This document shows, piece by piece, positions 1-7,922 of a stretch of 64,000 nt of DNA. The stretch lies in the NCBI GenBank assembly GCA_038893495.1, contig JAWARJ010000001.1, forward strand, positions 1,291,824-1,355,823, given 5' to 3'. The notes under the pieces are model-generated. The model ran no database searches and was not told where the DNA came from. It saw only the letters and a program-made list of their open reading frames with translations. The first letter of the stretch is position 1; each line of letters begins with the position of its first letter. The DNA is from Thermoproteus sp. (GTDB lineage: Archaea > Thermoproteota > Thermoprotei > Thermoproteales > Thermoproteaceae). A program made the translations under genes and the position numbers.

Positions 1-185
1 ACGTCGGCGTTGGCGCCTCTCACCACGCGGCGTATCCTCTCCACGAGCTCTTTCTCCAAGGCCGGAGGCAACCTGCCCACGAAGACCGACCGCTGTATCC
101 TCTCCAGGCCGAAAGACCTCAGCACCTCCGCCACTTTGTTCCTCACATCATCTTCAGTTATGTCGTAGACCACTAGGAGGTACAT
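1..185 (-). CDS. cas2: Cas2 endoribonuclease-like protein, C-terminus beyond the window
   Basis: Cas2 pairs with Cas1 in the spacer-integration complex. The protein reads leftward from ATG at 183-185 and begins MYLLVVYDITEDDVRNKV, the Cas2 first beta-strand followed by the conserved Asp of the YDI motif. A segment ERIQRSVFVGRL follows, which matches the family's QxSVF region. About 61 residues are present, and the gene runs off the left edge. Its start overlaps the cas1 stop by 13 nt, so the two are translationally coupled. The identification is clear from the N-terminus; the rest cannot be seen. Confidence 0.9.
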   Translation of the reverse strand, partial: MYLLVVYDITEDDVRNKVAEVLRSFGLERIQRSVFVGRLPPALEKELVERIRRVVRGANAD

Positions 186-1060
186 AGGGCCCTGGCCGCA
201 GACCTCGCCTCTCTGTGTATCTCGGCCGAGACGGGCCTCTTGGAGGCGCCCAGCTCCTCCAGGACGGCGGCGGCCACCGCCAGCCTCGACTTATGGTCGA
301 GGAGCCCGCCTTCTACCTCCAGCTGGGGCGCCACCTTGGCCACGGCCACGTCGACTCGAGGACGCCACTGCTCCATGAAGTCGAGGACTAAGGAGGGCCT
401 CCCCGACTTGTCCACATGCAGGAAGCCCACGTAGGGGTCCAGGCCGGCCAGGAGGAGGGACTTGAAGCAGAGGGCCTTGAGTATGCCGTAGCCGTAGTTC
501 AGCCCCGCGTTTATGGGGTCTCCGCCCTCCTGGTCCCTCTTGGGCATCCCCGTCACCTCGCCGTAGGCCCTCCAGTAGGCCTCGGCCGCTACCGCCTCTG
601 CCTCAAGCACGCCGCGGGGCGTCGAGGCGGACCTCAGCGCCTCCAAGGCCCTCCCCACCTCCTCCACGTAGCGGGAGTAGGCCGACAGCCTCCGCCGCCA
701 CGCCCTTATGTTCTCCAACTGGCCCCTCACCTTCCTCCAGACCCAAGTCTTGGCCATCTGGAGCCCCCTGCCGTCGGCCGCCGCGGCGTATTGGCACCTC
801 CTCTTCTCGCCCGTGGCGTCCCCCACCGGCCTCATGAACACGCCCAAGGGCTCCCCCCTCTGGTCGAAGACGGCCACAACCGCGCCGGCGCGCATCAAGG
901 CCCTCAGGGCCCTCGTGGTTATGGAGATGCCTCCCGTCAGGAGGAACACTTCGTCCACCTGGTGGAGGGGGTACTCCTTGGCCCCCGCCTTGCTCCTCAC
1001 CACCAAGAGGCCCTTCTTGACCGCGACCTTGGTGCCGTAGCTAGCGACTACGATCTGCAT
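173..1060 (-). CDS. cas1: Cas1 CRISPR integrase
   Basis: This is the metal-dependent integrase that inserts new spacers with Cas2. At 295 aa it is within the usual size. The N-terminal beta domain (about 1-80) contains the LLTGGISITTRALRAL strand-helix. The C-terminal helical domain carries the catalytic set: E155 in EAVAAEAYW, H215 in VGFLHVDKSG, and D227 in SLVLDFMEQWRP. The motif LNYGYGIL is also typical. ATG at 1058-1060 overlaps the end of csa1 by 20 nt, and the stop overlaps cas2, so csa1-cas1-cas2 form one adaptation operon. All catalytic residues are intact. Confidence 0.97.
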   Translation of the reverse strand: MQIVVASYGTKVAVKKGLLVVRSKAGAKEYPLHQVDEVFLLTGGISITTRALRALMRAGAVVAVFDQRGEPLGVFMRPVGDATGEKRRCQYAAAADGRGLQMAKTWVWRKVRGQLENIRAWRRRLSAYSRYVEEVGRALEALRSASTPRGVLEAEAVAAEAYWRAYGEVTGMPKRDQEGGDPINAGLNYGYGILKALCFKSLLLAGLDPYVGFLHVDKSGRPSLVLDFMEQWRPRVDVAVAKVAPQLEVEGGLLDHKSRLAVAAAVLEELGASKRPVSAEIHREARSAARALCTS

Positions 1061-1889
1061 GGCACGTCGAGTAGAAGGGACAGGCCTTGGAACAGTCAGG
1101 CGCGGGGCCCGGGTCCCTCCCCGAGGCCACTAGGTCCGCCGCCTCGTCCCTCATCTCAAGGAACTTGGACCGGGCCGCGTCGCCGAGGAAGTGGGCGGTG
1201 GCTCTGTACTCCACGGAGCTGTTGACGGCGACTTGGACGTGTATCCCGTAGTCGATGGGCACGCCCCACTCCGCCTCGATAGCCATGGCGTATCCAGCGA
1301 GGGCCGCCTCCACGTTCTGCGAGGGGCCGAACTTGAACTCCACCACGGCGCCCAGCGCCACCCCGTCTGCCACCACGGTGCTCAAGCCCAACGGCGTCCC
1401 GTCGACGGCCACTTGGGTCGAGAGCGGCGCCACGTAGAAGACGGCCGAGTCCCTACTGCGGGCAGTCCGGGAGGCCAAGACGTATTGGTGCTCGCCCAAC
1501 AGCCTGGCGGCCACATACCTATACAGCGCCTCGGCCTTAGGCCTCAAGTCCTCCGGCACCTCCTCCAGAGGGGGCGACATGGGCTGGCCCGAATAGGCAA
1601 ACCTCTTGTAGTCCTCAACCGCCCTGAACAGGACGGCGTGTAGCACCTGGCCTTCGGCCAACGTCCTGTTGGGCTGTCCCCTCTCCCCCAAGACGTACTT
1701 CAGGTAGAGGTTCCTCCCCGTGGGGCAGTAGCCGTAGGCGAAATCCGACAGGGCGAGGCCGAGGTAGGCCGGAGGCCTCACGGGCGGCTTATCGAAGCTC
1801 CACCCCCTCAGCTCCGGCGACACCTCACCGCGGCCCGCGACCACCTTCACCTTCTTCAATAGGCGGGCGATCTCCAGGAGAGTTAACAC
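1041..1889 (-). CDS. csa1: Csa1, Cas4-family adaptation nuclease of type I-A systems
   Basis: Cas4/Csa1 proteins process the ends of prespacers before integration. The motif ELRGWSFDKPPV near the N-terminus is typical of Csa1. A lone cysteine in GYCPTGRNLYLKY and the C-terminal CSKACPFYSTC cluster give the four cysteines expected for a 4Fe-4S site. VVEFKFG supplies the ExK of the RecB-like nuclease core. I chose GTG at 1887-1889 because an AT-rich TATA-like stretch lies about 23 nt upstream and family members start near this point. An upstream GTG at 1931 would add 14 residues but lacks a promoter at the right distance. It is the first gene of the adaptation operon. Confidence 0.87.
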   Translation of the reverse strand: MLTLLEIARLLKKVKVVAGRGEVSPELRGWSFDKPPVRPPAYLGLALSDFAYGYCPTGRNLYLKYVLGERGQPNRTLAEGQVLHAVLFRAVEDYKRFAYSGQPMSPPLEEVPEDLRPKAEALYRYVAARLLGEHQYVLASRTARSRDSAVFYVAPLSTQVAVDGTPLGLSTVVADGVALGAVVEFKFGPSQNVEAALAGYAMAIEAEWGVPIDYGIHVQVAVNSSVEYRATAHFLGDAARSKFLEMRDEAADLVASGRDPGPAPDCSKACPFYSTCHADRSR

Positions 1890-2034
1890 GAAGTTTTGGA
1901 AAACTCTAGTATTATCCCTATCGTACTGCACCGACCGGCCCTCAGAACTGCAGGCGCCTGCGGCTCGGCTCTGTGCCCACGGCGTCGGCGCGGGCGGCGG
2001 GAGGCTTCAGCCGCGCGAAGTCTACAACGCAGAG

Positions 2035-2044
2035 CTTTTAAATA
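2035..2044 (+). promoter_or_regulatory. TATA box of csa3
   Basis: CTTTTAAATA lies about 24 nt before the csa3 ATG. This is the spacing of a leaderless archaeal promoter, so transcription should begin at or next to the start codon. The element sits in the csa1-csa3 divergent gap (1890-2062), which is otherwise GC-rich. Confidence 0.65.
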
Positions 2045-2062
2045 GACGCCCACAGACAAACA

Positions 2063-2698
2063 ATGAGGCTGGCGGTGACGGTTGGGTTCGACGCCGATTT
2101 GGTCATAAGGGCCCTTGCGTCCATAAAGGCCGACGAGCTGTATTTCCTCAGAGGCGTGACAGGCGGCGAGGGGGACTCCAAGTCCGAGACAACCGTAAAG
2201 AAGATAATAGCGGCGCTCAAGAGGGGCTCCGACTACCCCGTGGAGCTGAAGGACCTAGCCAAGGGGCTCCGCCAGATCTCCCAATTGGACTTCGATGCGG
2301 TGGCTCTCGCCGGCGGGCCCAGGCTGCTGGTGGTGCTGGCCTTCGTCGCCGCGACGGCCAAAGGCGCCTGGGTCTACATAGTGCCCGAATACTCCCCGGA
2401 CCCCGTGGACGCCACGGCGCTGACCCACATCGCCGCGTTGGGGAGACAATCCGACGCGAGGCTCCGCGTCCTGGCCGCCTTGACGCGCGAGATGGAGGCC
2501 GACGAGGTGGCCCACGCCGTAGGCCTAGACGCCTCCACCGCCTATAGGCACCTCTCAGGCCTCGAGGAGGCGGGGCTAGTCGAGGCGAAAGGCTCGAGGA
2601 GGAAGAAGTACCGCGCAGACCCCCTCACCGTGGAGCTCGCCTCGATCCTCCTCGCCAGGCGCGCCCAAGGCCGTGGCGCGGCACAGAACGGCCAATAG
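2063..2698 (+). CDS. csa3: Csa3 CARF-domain transcriptional regulator
   Basis: Csa3 proteins regulate type I-A adaptation or interference genes and are thought to sense cyclic oligoadenylate or a similar ligand. The first 130 residues have the alternating strands of a CARF fold (LAVTVGFDADLVIRAL, then VALAGGPRLLVVLAFVA, which gives the ligand-loop glycines). The last 80 residues are a winged helix with recognition-helix text ASTAYRHLSGLEEAGLV. The gene is transcribed away from csa1-cas1-cas2 and has its own TATA box. It is the only CRISPR-linked regulator visible in the window, so it is the obvious candidate to act on the palindromic cas promoters described here. That link is inferred. Confidence 0.9.
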   Translation: MRLAVTVGFDADLVIRALASIKADELYFLRGVTGGEGDSKSETTVKKIIAALKRGSDYPVELKDLAKGLRQISQLDFDAVALAGGPRLLVVLAFVAATAKGAWVYIVPEYSPDPVDATALTHIAALGRQSDARLRVLAALTREMEADEVAHAVGLDASTAYRHLSGLEEAGLVEAKGSRRKKYRADPLTVELASILLARRAQGRGAAQNGQ

Positions 2699-2709
2699 AG
2701 GCGCGGGGC

Positions 2710-3483
2710 CTACTGCCTTGGGCATTCGAGGGGCGTTATCTTCACGACGCCGAGGCCCATGCCCCTCCCCGTGCCGACGTTGAACGCCTCCATGAGCCGG
2801 AGGACGCGCCACATGTCGGCCAGCCTCCTCTTCCCGAAGGCCCTGTAGAGGGCCCAGCCGGTGAAGCCCCTCGCGACTCCGCCGTTGGGGAGCCTCACCG
2901 TCTGGACGCACTTGCCGAAACAGCCGAAGTCCGTCAGCGCCACGTAGGTGTAGACCCACTTGAGGAAGGGAGCGCCCAGCCTCAATAGGCCCAGCGACCT
3001 GCCGTGCCTCACGGCCGACTTAAAGAGAGTGAGGGGCCTTGGCATGAAGTCGAAGACCGGCCTGCTCCTCCTATATAGGGGAGGCGTGGCGAACCTCGTA
3101 GGGGTGAGGAACTCGGCCTTGAAGCACTGCGTGGTGGGCAGAGGGTCCGAAAAGACGTCTCTGAACTCAGCCTCGACCACCTCGACCCTCCTCCCGAAGA
3201 GCTCGAGCCCTCCGTTCAGCGCCTCTATGAGCCTAAAGGCCAGCTTCCCGTCGGCGAAGCCCGCTCTGAACTCCAGCGGGACGCCGGGAGGGACGGCCGC
3301 CCTGTCAGCCACAGGCCTGCCTTGAAGGAAGAGGGGCGTCACGGAGAAGGGCTTCGGCTTCGCGTCGTGGAGCGCCGGATCCCCCAGAGCCCTCACCACG
3401 AGGGACTCCACCACAGTCCCCGTGAAGTTGACGAGGACGAGAGGCTCGGCGGATATCAGCCTAATTCTGACCGCGTAGGGCAT
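2710..3483 (-). CDS. cas6: Cas6 pre-crRNA processing endoribonuclease
   Basis: Cas6 cuts the repeat RNA 8 nt before the spacer to release mature crRNAs. At 257 aa the protein fits a two-ferredoxin RAMP. The C-terminal glycine-rich loop GTGRGMGLGVVKI, close to the end, is the family hallmark. Upstream, FKAEFLTPTRF and the basic stretch AVRHGRSLGLLRLG resemble the middle of archaeal Cas6. It is the last gene of an operon that starts with an ATPase at 4848, and it overlaps the preceding small gene by 23 nt. This grouping apart from the Cascade operon is notable. The catalytic His cannot be fixed by eye. Confidence 0.9.
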   Translation of the reverse strand: MPYAVRIRLISAEPLVLVNFTGTVVESLVVRALGDPALHDAKPKPFSVTPLFLQGRPVADRAAVPPGVPLEFRAGFADGKLAFRLIEALNGGLELFGRRVEVVEAEFRDVFSDPLPTTQCFKAEFLTPTRFATPPLYRRSRPVFDFMPRPLTLFKSAVRHGRSLGLLRLGAPFLKWVYTYVALTDFGCFGKCVQTVRLPNGGVARGFTGWALYRAFGKRRLADMWRVLRLMEAFNVGTGRGMGLGVVKITPLECPRQ

Positions 3484-3892
3484 AGCCGCAGAGACGGCTC
3501 TCGGCTACCTCCTCGTCGCATAGCTCCAGGGGGCTCTCCACCACCACGAACTCGCCCAGCCCCTCGGGCATTTGGAAATAACGCGTCGGCGGCCGCCTCC
3601 GGCCCACGACAACCACGACGATCGAGCTGGCCGCCAGCCCGCACCCGACCCTTTTGGCCTGCGGCTTGAAGTCGCTCTTGAACTCCACTCCCACGACCCT
3701 CCCGTCGCTACAGCGGTATATGCAGTCCACGAGGTTGTCGCCGCGACAGCCGCAGTTTTGGCACGTCTTGACGCTTCCCCCATACCTCGAGAGGTGGTCC
3801 AGCTCGTTTGCGTCGTGCGCCTCCAAGGTGCACAGCACGTAGTACGTCGGGTGGCCCCCTTCGTAGACGCGGACGACGCACGGGCATCTCAT
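3461..3892 (-). CDS. Small cysteine-rich protein with possible PD-(D/E)xK nuclease core, CRISPR-linked
   Basis: I do not recognise this family. The 143-aa protein has ten or more cysteines. They include CPC at residues 3-5, the cluster C44, C47 and C49 (TCQNCGCRGDN), and C57 and C61. D56 in LVDCIY, followed by E70 and K72 in VVGVEFKSDFK, has the D-(x)n-ExK pattern of restriction-like nucleases. The cysteines could hold zinc or an iron-sulfur cluster as in Cas4-type enzymes. It overlaps the ATPase by 4 nt and cas6 by 23 nt, so it should be made together with both. An ATPase plus nuclease pair is the usual form of several defence systems. The nuclease assignment is an inference from one motif. 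Confidence 0.6.
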   Translation of the reverse strand: MRCPCVVRVYEGGHPTYYVLCTLEAHDANELDHLSRYGGSVKTCQNCGCRGDNLVDCIYRCSDGRVVGVEFKSDFKPQAKRVGCGLAASSIVVVVVGRRRPPTRYFQMPEGLGEFVVVESPLELCDEEVAESRLCGYALRGQN

Positions 3893-4848
3893 CCTTCGCG
3901 CCTCACCACGGCGACTCCCTCCGCCGCCTTTTCCACCTCGTAGCCGTACAGCGCATATATGTACTCGGTATATCCCTTGATGTAGGACGCCAATACGTCC
4001 AGCTGCCTTATGGCCCCTCCGCCGAGCAGATACAGAGCGGTCTGTGCGGGCTTGACGTCAGAGCGGAAGATCCGATTTACACAATCGACACAGCTCAACA
4101 TGTCCAGGAACATTACGTCGTGAGTGGCCACCACCACGGTCTTCCCGCAGTTCGCGAGGGAATGTATCAACAGAGACAGCCTGGCCTGCCCCAGGGGGTG
4201 GAGGGCGACCTCCGGGCCGTCCAAGAGGAAGAGGCCGTAGTCGTCGAGGACGCCGCTGAGGAACATCTGCTCCAAGACCCCCAGCTTGGCCACAGTCGTC
4301 GACGAGGCCCTAAACGGCACGTCCCCGCCGGGGAGCGCCTCGTAGACCTCCAAGCCCTTGAACTTGAGCTCTATCCTCCCCTCGAGGGGGTCCCCCTCCA
4401 CCACCCGCAGGTAGTCCTTGGCGCAGTCGGGCGTCCTGGCGGCGAGCCCGCTCGCGAGCTTGACCCACGCCTCGTTGAAGGCCTGGTAGGACTCGTAGGG
4501 GAGCCAGATGTTGTTCTTGGCCAGGACCTCGTACTCCGTGGGCAGGTAGAACGGCCTCACGCCGGCCGCGCCCTTTATGGAGCACGCCGGCTCCTCCCCA
4601 GCGGAGCACGTCAGCTCCACCGCGGGGGCCTCCTCGCCGAGGGAAATCGACAGGCGGACCGCGCCCGCCCCGCGTAGGTAGTAGAGGAGCTCCCTAGGCA
4701 CGGCCCCGCGGCTCGCGGCGTATAGGGCGGAGTATATGAGCTTCAACAGGGTGGTCTTCCCCGACTTGGGCGGGCCCATCACGACCGTGACGGGGGATAG
4801 GGAGAGCTCGCCGGAGAGCCTATTCGGGACCTCCACCAAGACCTTCAC
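3889..4848 (-). CDS. OLD/ABC-like (AAA_21-type) ATPase in the cas6 operon
   Basis: This 319-aa ATPase has Walker A GPPKSGKTTLL at residues 25-35. An insert follows, then an ABC-like region ASSTTVAKLGVLEQMF, Walker B LFLLDGPEVALHP and the switch histidine VVVATHDVMFL. That order matches OLD- and RecF-like ATPases found in overcoming-lysogenization-defect, Gabija, Septu and PARIS type defence proteins. The usual DEPE of Walker B is DGPE here, so the catalytic Glu position is changed. It is the first gene of a three-gene operon, has its own TATA box, and is followed by the cysteine-rich protein and cas6. Its role is unknown; a defence or crRNA-linked function is inferred from position. Confidence 0.8.
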   Translation of the reverse strand: MKVLVEVPNRLSGELSLSPVTVVMGPPKSGKTTLLKLIYSALYAASRGAVPRELLYYLRGAGAVRLSISLGEEAPAVELTCSAGEEPACSIKGAAGVRPFYLPTEYEVLAKNNIWLPYESYQAFNEAWVKLASGLAARTPDCAKDYLRVVEGDPLEGRIELKFKGLEVYEALPGGDVPFRASSTTVAKLGVLEQMFLSGVLDDYGLFLLDGPEVALHPLGQARLSLLIHSLANCGKTVVVATHDVMFLDMLSCVDCVNRIFRSDVKPAQTALYLLGGGAIRQLDVLASYIKGYTEYIYALYGYEVEKAAEGVAVVRREG

Positions 4849-4866
4849 GTGAACTCAGACTGTCTC

Positions 4867-4877
4867 CTTTAAATATT
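4867..4877 (-). promoter_or_regulatory. TATA box of the ATPase / cysteine-rich protein / cas6 operon
   Basis: Read on the minus strand this is AATATTTAAAG, centred 24 nt before the ATPase ATG at 4848. It lies in the 77-nt gap after cas3'', so the ATPase operon probably has a promoter separate from the interference operon. Confidence 0.6.
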
Positions 4878-4925
4878 CTGAGCCGAGGCGCGGCCGGGCG
4901 GAGGCCGTATGGGGCGCCGAGGGCC

Positions 4926-5588
4926 TCATCCGCCTTCGGGAGGAGACGTCTGCTTCCTCCTACTCTTGGCTATGCTTATGTCGCATCTGTTCAATATGCC
5001 TAAGGCGGCCATGGTGGCCTTCTTGGTCTTGGGGGAAACGGCGGCCCGCCTCAACGACGTCGCCAAGACGCCGAAACACAGATCGCTGGAAACGCCCGTG
5101 GCCAAGACTTCGAGCGTCTTCTGTTGTATCTTCTCGCCCAGTTCGGACTCTGGCTTCCATGCGGAGAGCGCCTTCTCCACCGCGTTGCACCTCTTCTTGA
5201 AGCTCACCGGCTCGGCCTTGTTGTAGTACGACTTGTGGGAATAGTGGTGTAGCGCCACGCCCAGCAACAAGAGGGAGAAGGGGCCGTCCGAAGGCGCGCA
5301 GCTCTCCACAAGCCCCAGCTCCCTCAACGTCCTGTAGATGACCGCGACGGACTTCGCCTCGTGGATGGGGTAGTAGCCGCTGTCGTCGCTGTACTTGACG
5401 TCGGCCTTGCCAGCGTCGTGCATCAAAGCCATATAGAACAACAGGTCCCTGGCCTCCTCCGGCCTCAGCCCGAACGACCTGGCGATTTTTAAGGCCACGG
5501 CCTCGCCCTCTTGCTTCACACAGCACGCCACGTCCAATAGGTGTTGCCCCAAGGGCTCGCCGGGTCCGGCTAGGCAGTCAGCACTCAT
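4926..5588 (-). CDS. cas3'': Cas3'' HD-domain nuclease
   Basis: This is the stand-alone HD nuclease that degrades target DNA in type I-A interference. With the ATG at 5586-5588 the protein begins MSADCLAGPGEPLGQHLLDV. The first metal ligand is H16, the HD pair is H57-D58 in LMHDAGK, and later histidines appear in PIHEAKS and ALHHYSHKS. This start overlaps the cas3' stop by 11 nt. A longer frame extends to 5624, but the extra 12 residues precede the conserved region and lie inside cas3'. It is the last gene of the interference operon. Confidence 0.92.
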   Translation of the reverse strand: MSADCLAGPGEPLGQHLLDVACCVKQEGEAVALKIARSFGLRPEEARDLLFYMALMHDAGKADVKYSDDSGYYPIHEAKSVAVIYRTLRELGLVESCAPSDGPFSLLLLGVALHHYSHKSYYNKAEPVSFKKRCNAVEKALSAWKPESELGEKIQQKTLEVLATGVSSDLCFGVLATSLRRAAVSPKTKKATMAALGILNRCDISIAKSRRKQTSPPEGG

Positions 5589-7050
5589 AGCGCGGTCCCA
5601 AGCCCGGCTGGTACTCCCTCGCATAAAGCGTGGGGAACTCTCCGTGTTCCTCCACCCACCTGTAGAGCCACTCCGAATCGACCTTGTCTACCTCCCTTAC
5701 GGATCCCCCCTCAAGCACCCCCACCTTGAAGCGTATGCGGTCTATAGAGGCGGCGAAGCTACCCTCCGGCGTGTAGGTAGGCGTCGTGGAGACCTCCACG
5801 AGGCCTCCCTCCCTAACGAAGCTGTACCCAGCGCCTCTGAAGACCCTAGACAGCTCTCCAGGGTCTACGAACAACAAGTCGCCGAGCTGGTCCAACACCC
5901 AGAGGAGCCCGCGGTCCACGTCCAGCCTGTCGGACAGCAGAGATGCGTAGCTGTCCTTCTTGTACGGAAGCCGCCACTCGGCGACCGCCTCGTAGCGGTC
6001 GGCGCCTTCGCCGAACACGTAGATCCTCCCCTCGCAGTTCCCTCCGTATCTGCATACCCTCCCCACCCTCTGCGCGACGGACTCCGGCGAGTCAGCCGAC
6101 GTTATCAGGGTGTCGAATGTGACGTCCACCCCAGCCTCTATGGCGCTCGTGCCGACTACGACTCTGGCGGACCCCAAGTTGTCTTCTGCCTTCGCCCTTT
6201 CACCCCGCGCGATTTGGGAGTGGATCAACGCCGCGTTGTAGGACGCGCTCAGCTCGCGGAACCACTTCACGGCCTTACATATGTTGTTGACCACTATGAG
6301 GACTCTCCTCCCATCGGCGAGCTCCCTCTTCGCAACATCCAACACCTCGCCTTCGTCTATGGCCTTGACGGAATACTTAACGCCCCCCATCTGCCTTTCG
6401 AACTCCTCGTCGTGGACCTCCACGAGGCGCCCATCGCTTTTGTTTGCGCTCCCCAGCCTCACGAAGACGAAGTCGTCGAAGAACTTCCACTTCCACTCCC
6501 CAAGCGTGGCCGACATGACCACGACGGGGACCTCCGCCTCGATCAACGACTCGATTGACGCCTTGAGGGCCGCCGCGGTCTTGCCGCGCTCGTCTTGCGC
6601 CACGACGTGGGCCTCGTCGAAGAAGACGCAAGATGGGTATATGTAGGCGAAAGGCACGTGGTAGTGTATGGCCCGCCCCCTCAGGACCCTGGAGAGCTCC
6701 GCCACGGGGGCCTTGAAGAGGTTGTGTACGAAGGAGTCGATAGTAGTTAGGACGTACTCCCCGGTGAAGTAGGGGTCCTTGACGTAGCCTTCCTTTCTTA
6801 ACGTGACGTCTCCGTCTTGGTAAGTGAACTCGATGTCGGGATGGTCCTTGACGTAATCCTTAAGGGCCTTGTGGAGCAACGTCCTGAGGGGAAAGGTGTG
6901 GACTGCCTTCCAGCAGAGGCCGGCGCTTTTAAAGGTGCTGTAGAGGTAGGGCCCCGCAACGGTCTTCCCGTAGCCCGTGGGGAGCTCCAGCACTATCTTG
7001 TCGCGGCCTTCCTGAATTAGGTCTAACGCCTTCTTTATCGCGGCCCTCAT
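5578..7050 (-). CDS. cas3': Cas3' superfamily 2 DNA helicase
   Basis: This helicase unwinds the target after Cascade binding and works with the separate HD nuclease. Walker A is ELPTGYGKT at residues 22-30. The DEAH box is in CVFFDEAHVVAQ, motif III is VVMSATLG, motif V is VVGTSAIEAGVD, and motif VI is QRVGRVCRYGG. At 490 aa it lacks a fused HD domain, which is the next gene. It overlaps the preceding gene by 4 nt and cas3'' by 11 nt. All helicase motifs look intact. Confidence 0.95.
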   Translation of the reverse strand: MRAAIKKALDLIQEGRDKIVLELPTGYGKTVAGPYLYSTFKSAGLCWKAVHTFPLRTLLHKALKDYVKDHPDIEFTYQDGDVTLRKEGYVKDPYFTGEYVLTTIDSFVHNLFKAPVAELSRVLRGRAIHYHVPFAYIYPSCVFFDEAHVVAQDERGKTAAALKASIESLIEAEVPVVVMSATLGEWKWKFFDDFVFVRLGSANKSDGRLVEVHDEEFERQMGGVKYSVKAIDEGEVLDVAKRELADGRRVLIVVNNICKAVKWFRELSASYNAALIHSQIARGERAKAEDNLGSARVVVGTSAIEAGVDVTFDTLITSADSPESVAQRVGRVCRYGGNCEGRIYVFGEGADRYEAVAEWRLPYKKDSYASLLSDRLDVDRGLLWVLDQLGDLLFVDPGELSRVFRGAGYSFVREGGLVEVSTTPTYTPEGSFAASIDRIRFKVGVLEGGSVREVDKVDSEWLYRWVEEHGEFPTLYAREYQPGLGPRYEC

Positions 7051-7922
7051 ATTTTGCTCAACAGTGCGCCCAAGGCCTCCCGCTCCTTTTCGCTCAACCT
7101 CTCAGTCTGGGTCATGTTGCGGACAATTGCGTATAGGTCGCCTCGATCCTCTACCTGTAAATATCTCATGAGCGCAGAGGCTACGTAGGATGTATATCCC
7201 GACCTGATCTCAACCAAATCCACGTAGAACTTAGCGAACTGCTTGGCTCTGCATAAGGGCCCCGCAGAGAGGGGAGTCGAAGTGTAGTACTTCCCGCTTA
7301 TTACTATAAGTCTCGACGAGACGTTGCAGTCGGGAAGTTGCAGGGCCAGTAACGAATTGGCCAAAATAAACAGTTCGGTGAAGCCCTCCACGTTCCGCGC
7401 CAGCCTGAAGAACCTCCTGTTGACTTCCGACATGTGGAACCTGCTTGCCACATAGCTGGGCGGTATATCCACGACCATCACGTACCTCACGTCGCCTATA
7501 GTCACGGCCATAAGCGCGTCGGCCGCCCTCGCCAGCTTCTGGAAGGCCTTCACCGTTTTAAACATCTTAGAAGTTGCATACCTATAGGGGTGGTCAGAGG
7601 ACTTCAGATATTCCTTCATTTCTATCAGTTCTTCCACATTTGCCTTTGGATTAGCTTTCGAAGAGAGCCTAACATCACAAGAATTAAAATCATCAATGCT
7701 GAGGGGTCTTGGGATGGCCCTGCCCCGCTTCTTATATTGTCCTAAGTAGTTATTATAATCTCTTACAAGCTTATCCAAATTTACATTAAACAAGTCTTGA
7801 CCACTTGTTAGTATTGAAACAGCATTAGCCTTGTAAAAGAATATATAGTCCAAAAATCTATCAACGTTACTTATATCGATGCAGATACCCGATTTGCCGG
7901 AGATTTGCTTACGGCGCGGCAT
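7047..7922 (-). CDS. cas8a2: Probable Cas8a large subunit (Csa4 type) of type I-A Cascade
   Basis: Cas8a recognises the PAM and joins the Cas3 proteins to Cascade. I assign it mainly by position between cas5a and cas3'; the sequence has no motif I can name. The ATG at 7920-7922 overlaps the cas5a stop by 14 nt and gives 291 aa, within the size range of short archaeal Cas8a2. A longer frame to 7985 would lie deep inside cas5a. In other I-A operons csa4 usually follows cas3'', so this order is altered. The 5' half (about 7560-7900) is clearly AT-richer than the rest of the locus. Other possibilities are a Cas8a1 relative or an unrelated subunit. Confidence 0.65.
   Translation of the reverse strand: MPRRKQISGKSGICIDISNVDRFLDYIFFYKANAVSILTSGQDLFNVNLDKLVRDYNNYLGQYKKRGRAIPRPLSIDDFNSCDVRLSSKANPKANVEELIEMKEYLKSSDHPYRYATSKMFKTVKAFQKLARAADALMAVTIGDVRYVMVVDIPPSYVASRFHMSEVNRRFFRLARNVEGFTELFILANSLLALQLPDCNVSSRLIVISGKYYTSTPLSAGPLCRAKQFAKFYVDLVEIRSGYTSYVASALMRYLQVEDRGDLYAIVRNMTQTERLSEKEREALGALLSKI

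Noticed and set aside
416-1225. A 269-aa frame on the plus strand over cas1.
   Set aside because: It is antisense to an intact cas1, rich in Pro, Gly, Arg and His, as expected for the mirror frame of a GC-rich gene.
3808-4677. A 289-aa plus-strand frame over the ATPase gene.
   Set aside because: It has shadow composition and no recognisable domain. The minus-strand ATPase with Walker motifs is the real gene.
5644-6558. A 304-aa plus-strand frame opposite cas3'.
   Set aside because: It is antisense to intact helicase motifs and is low-complexity in the way typical of shadow frames.
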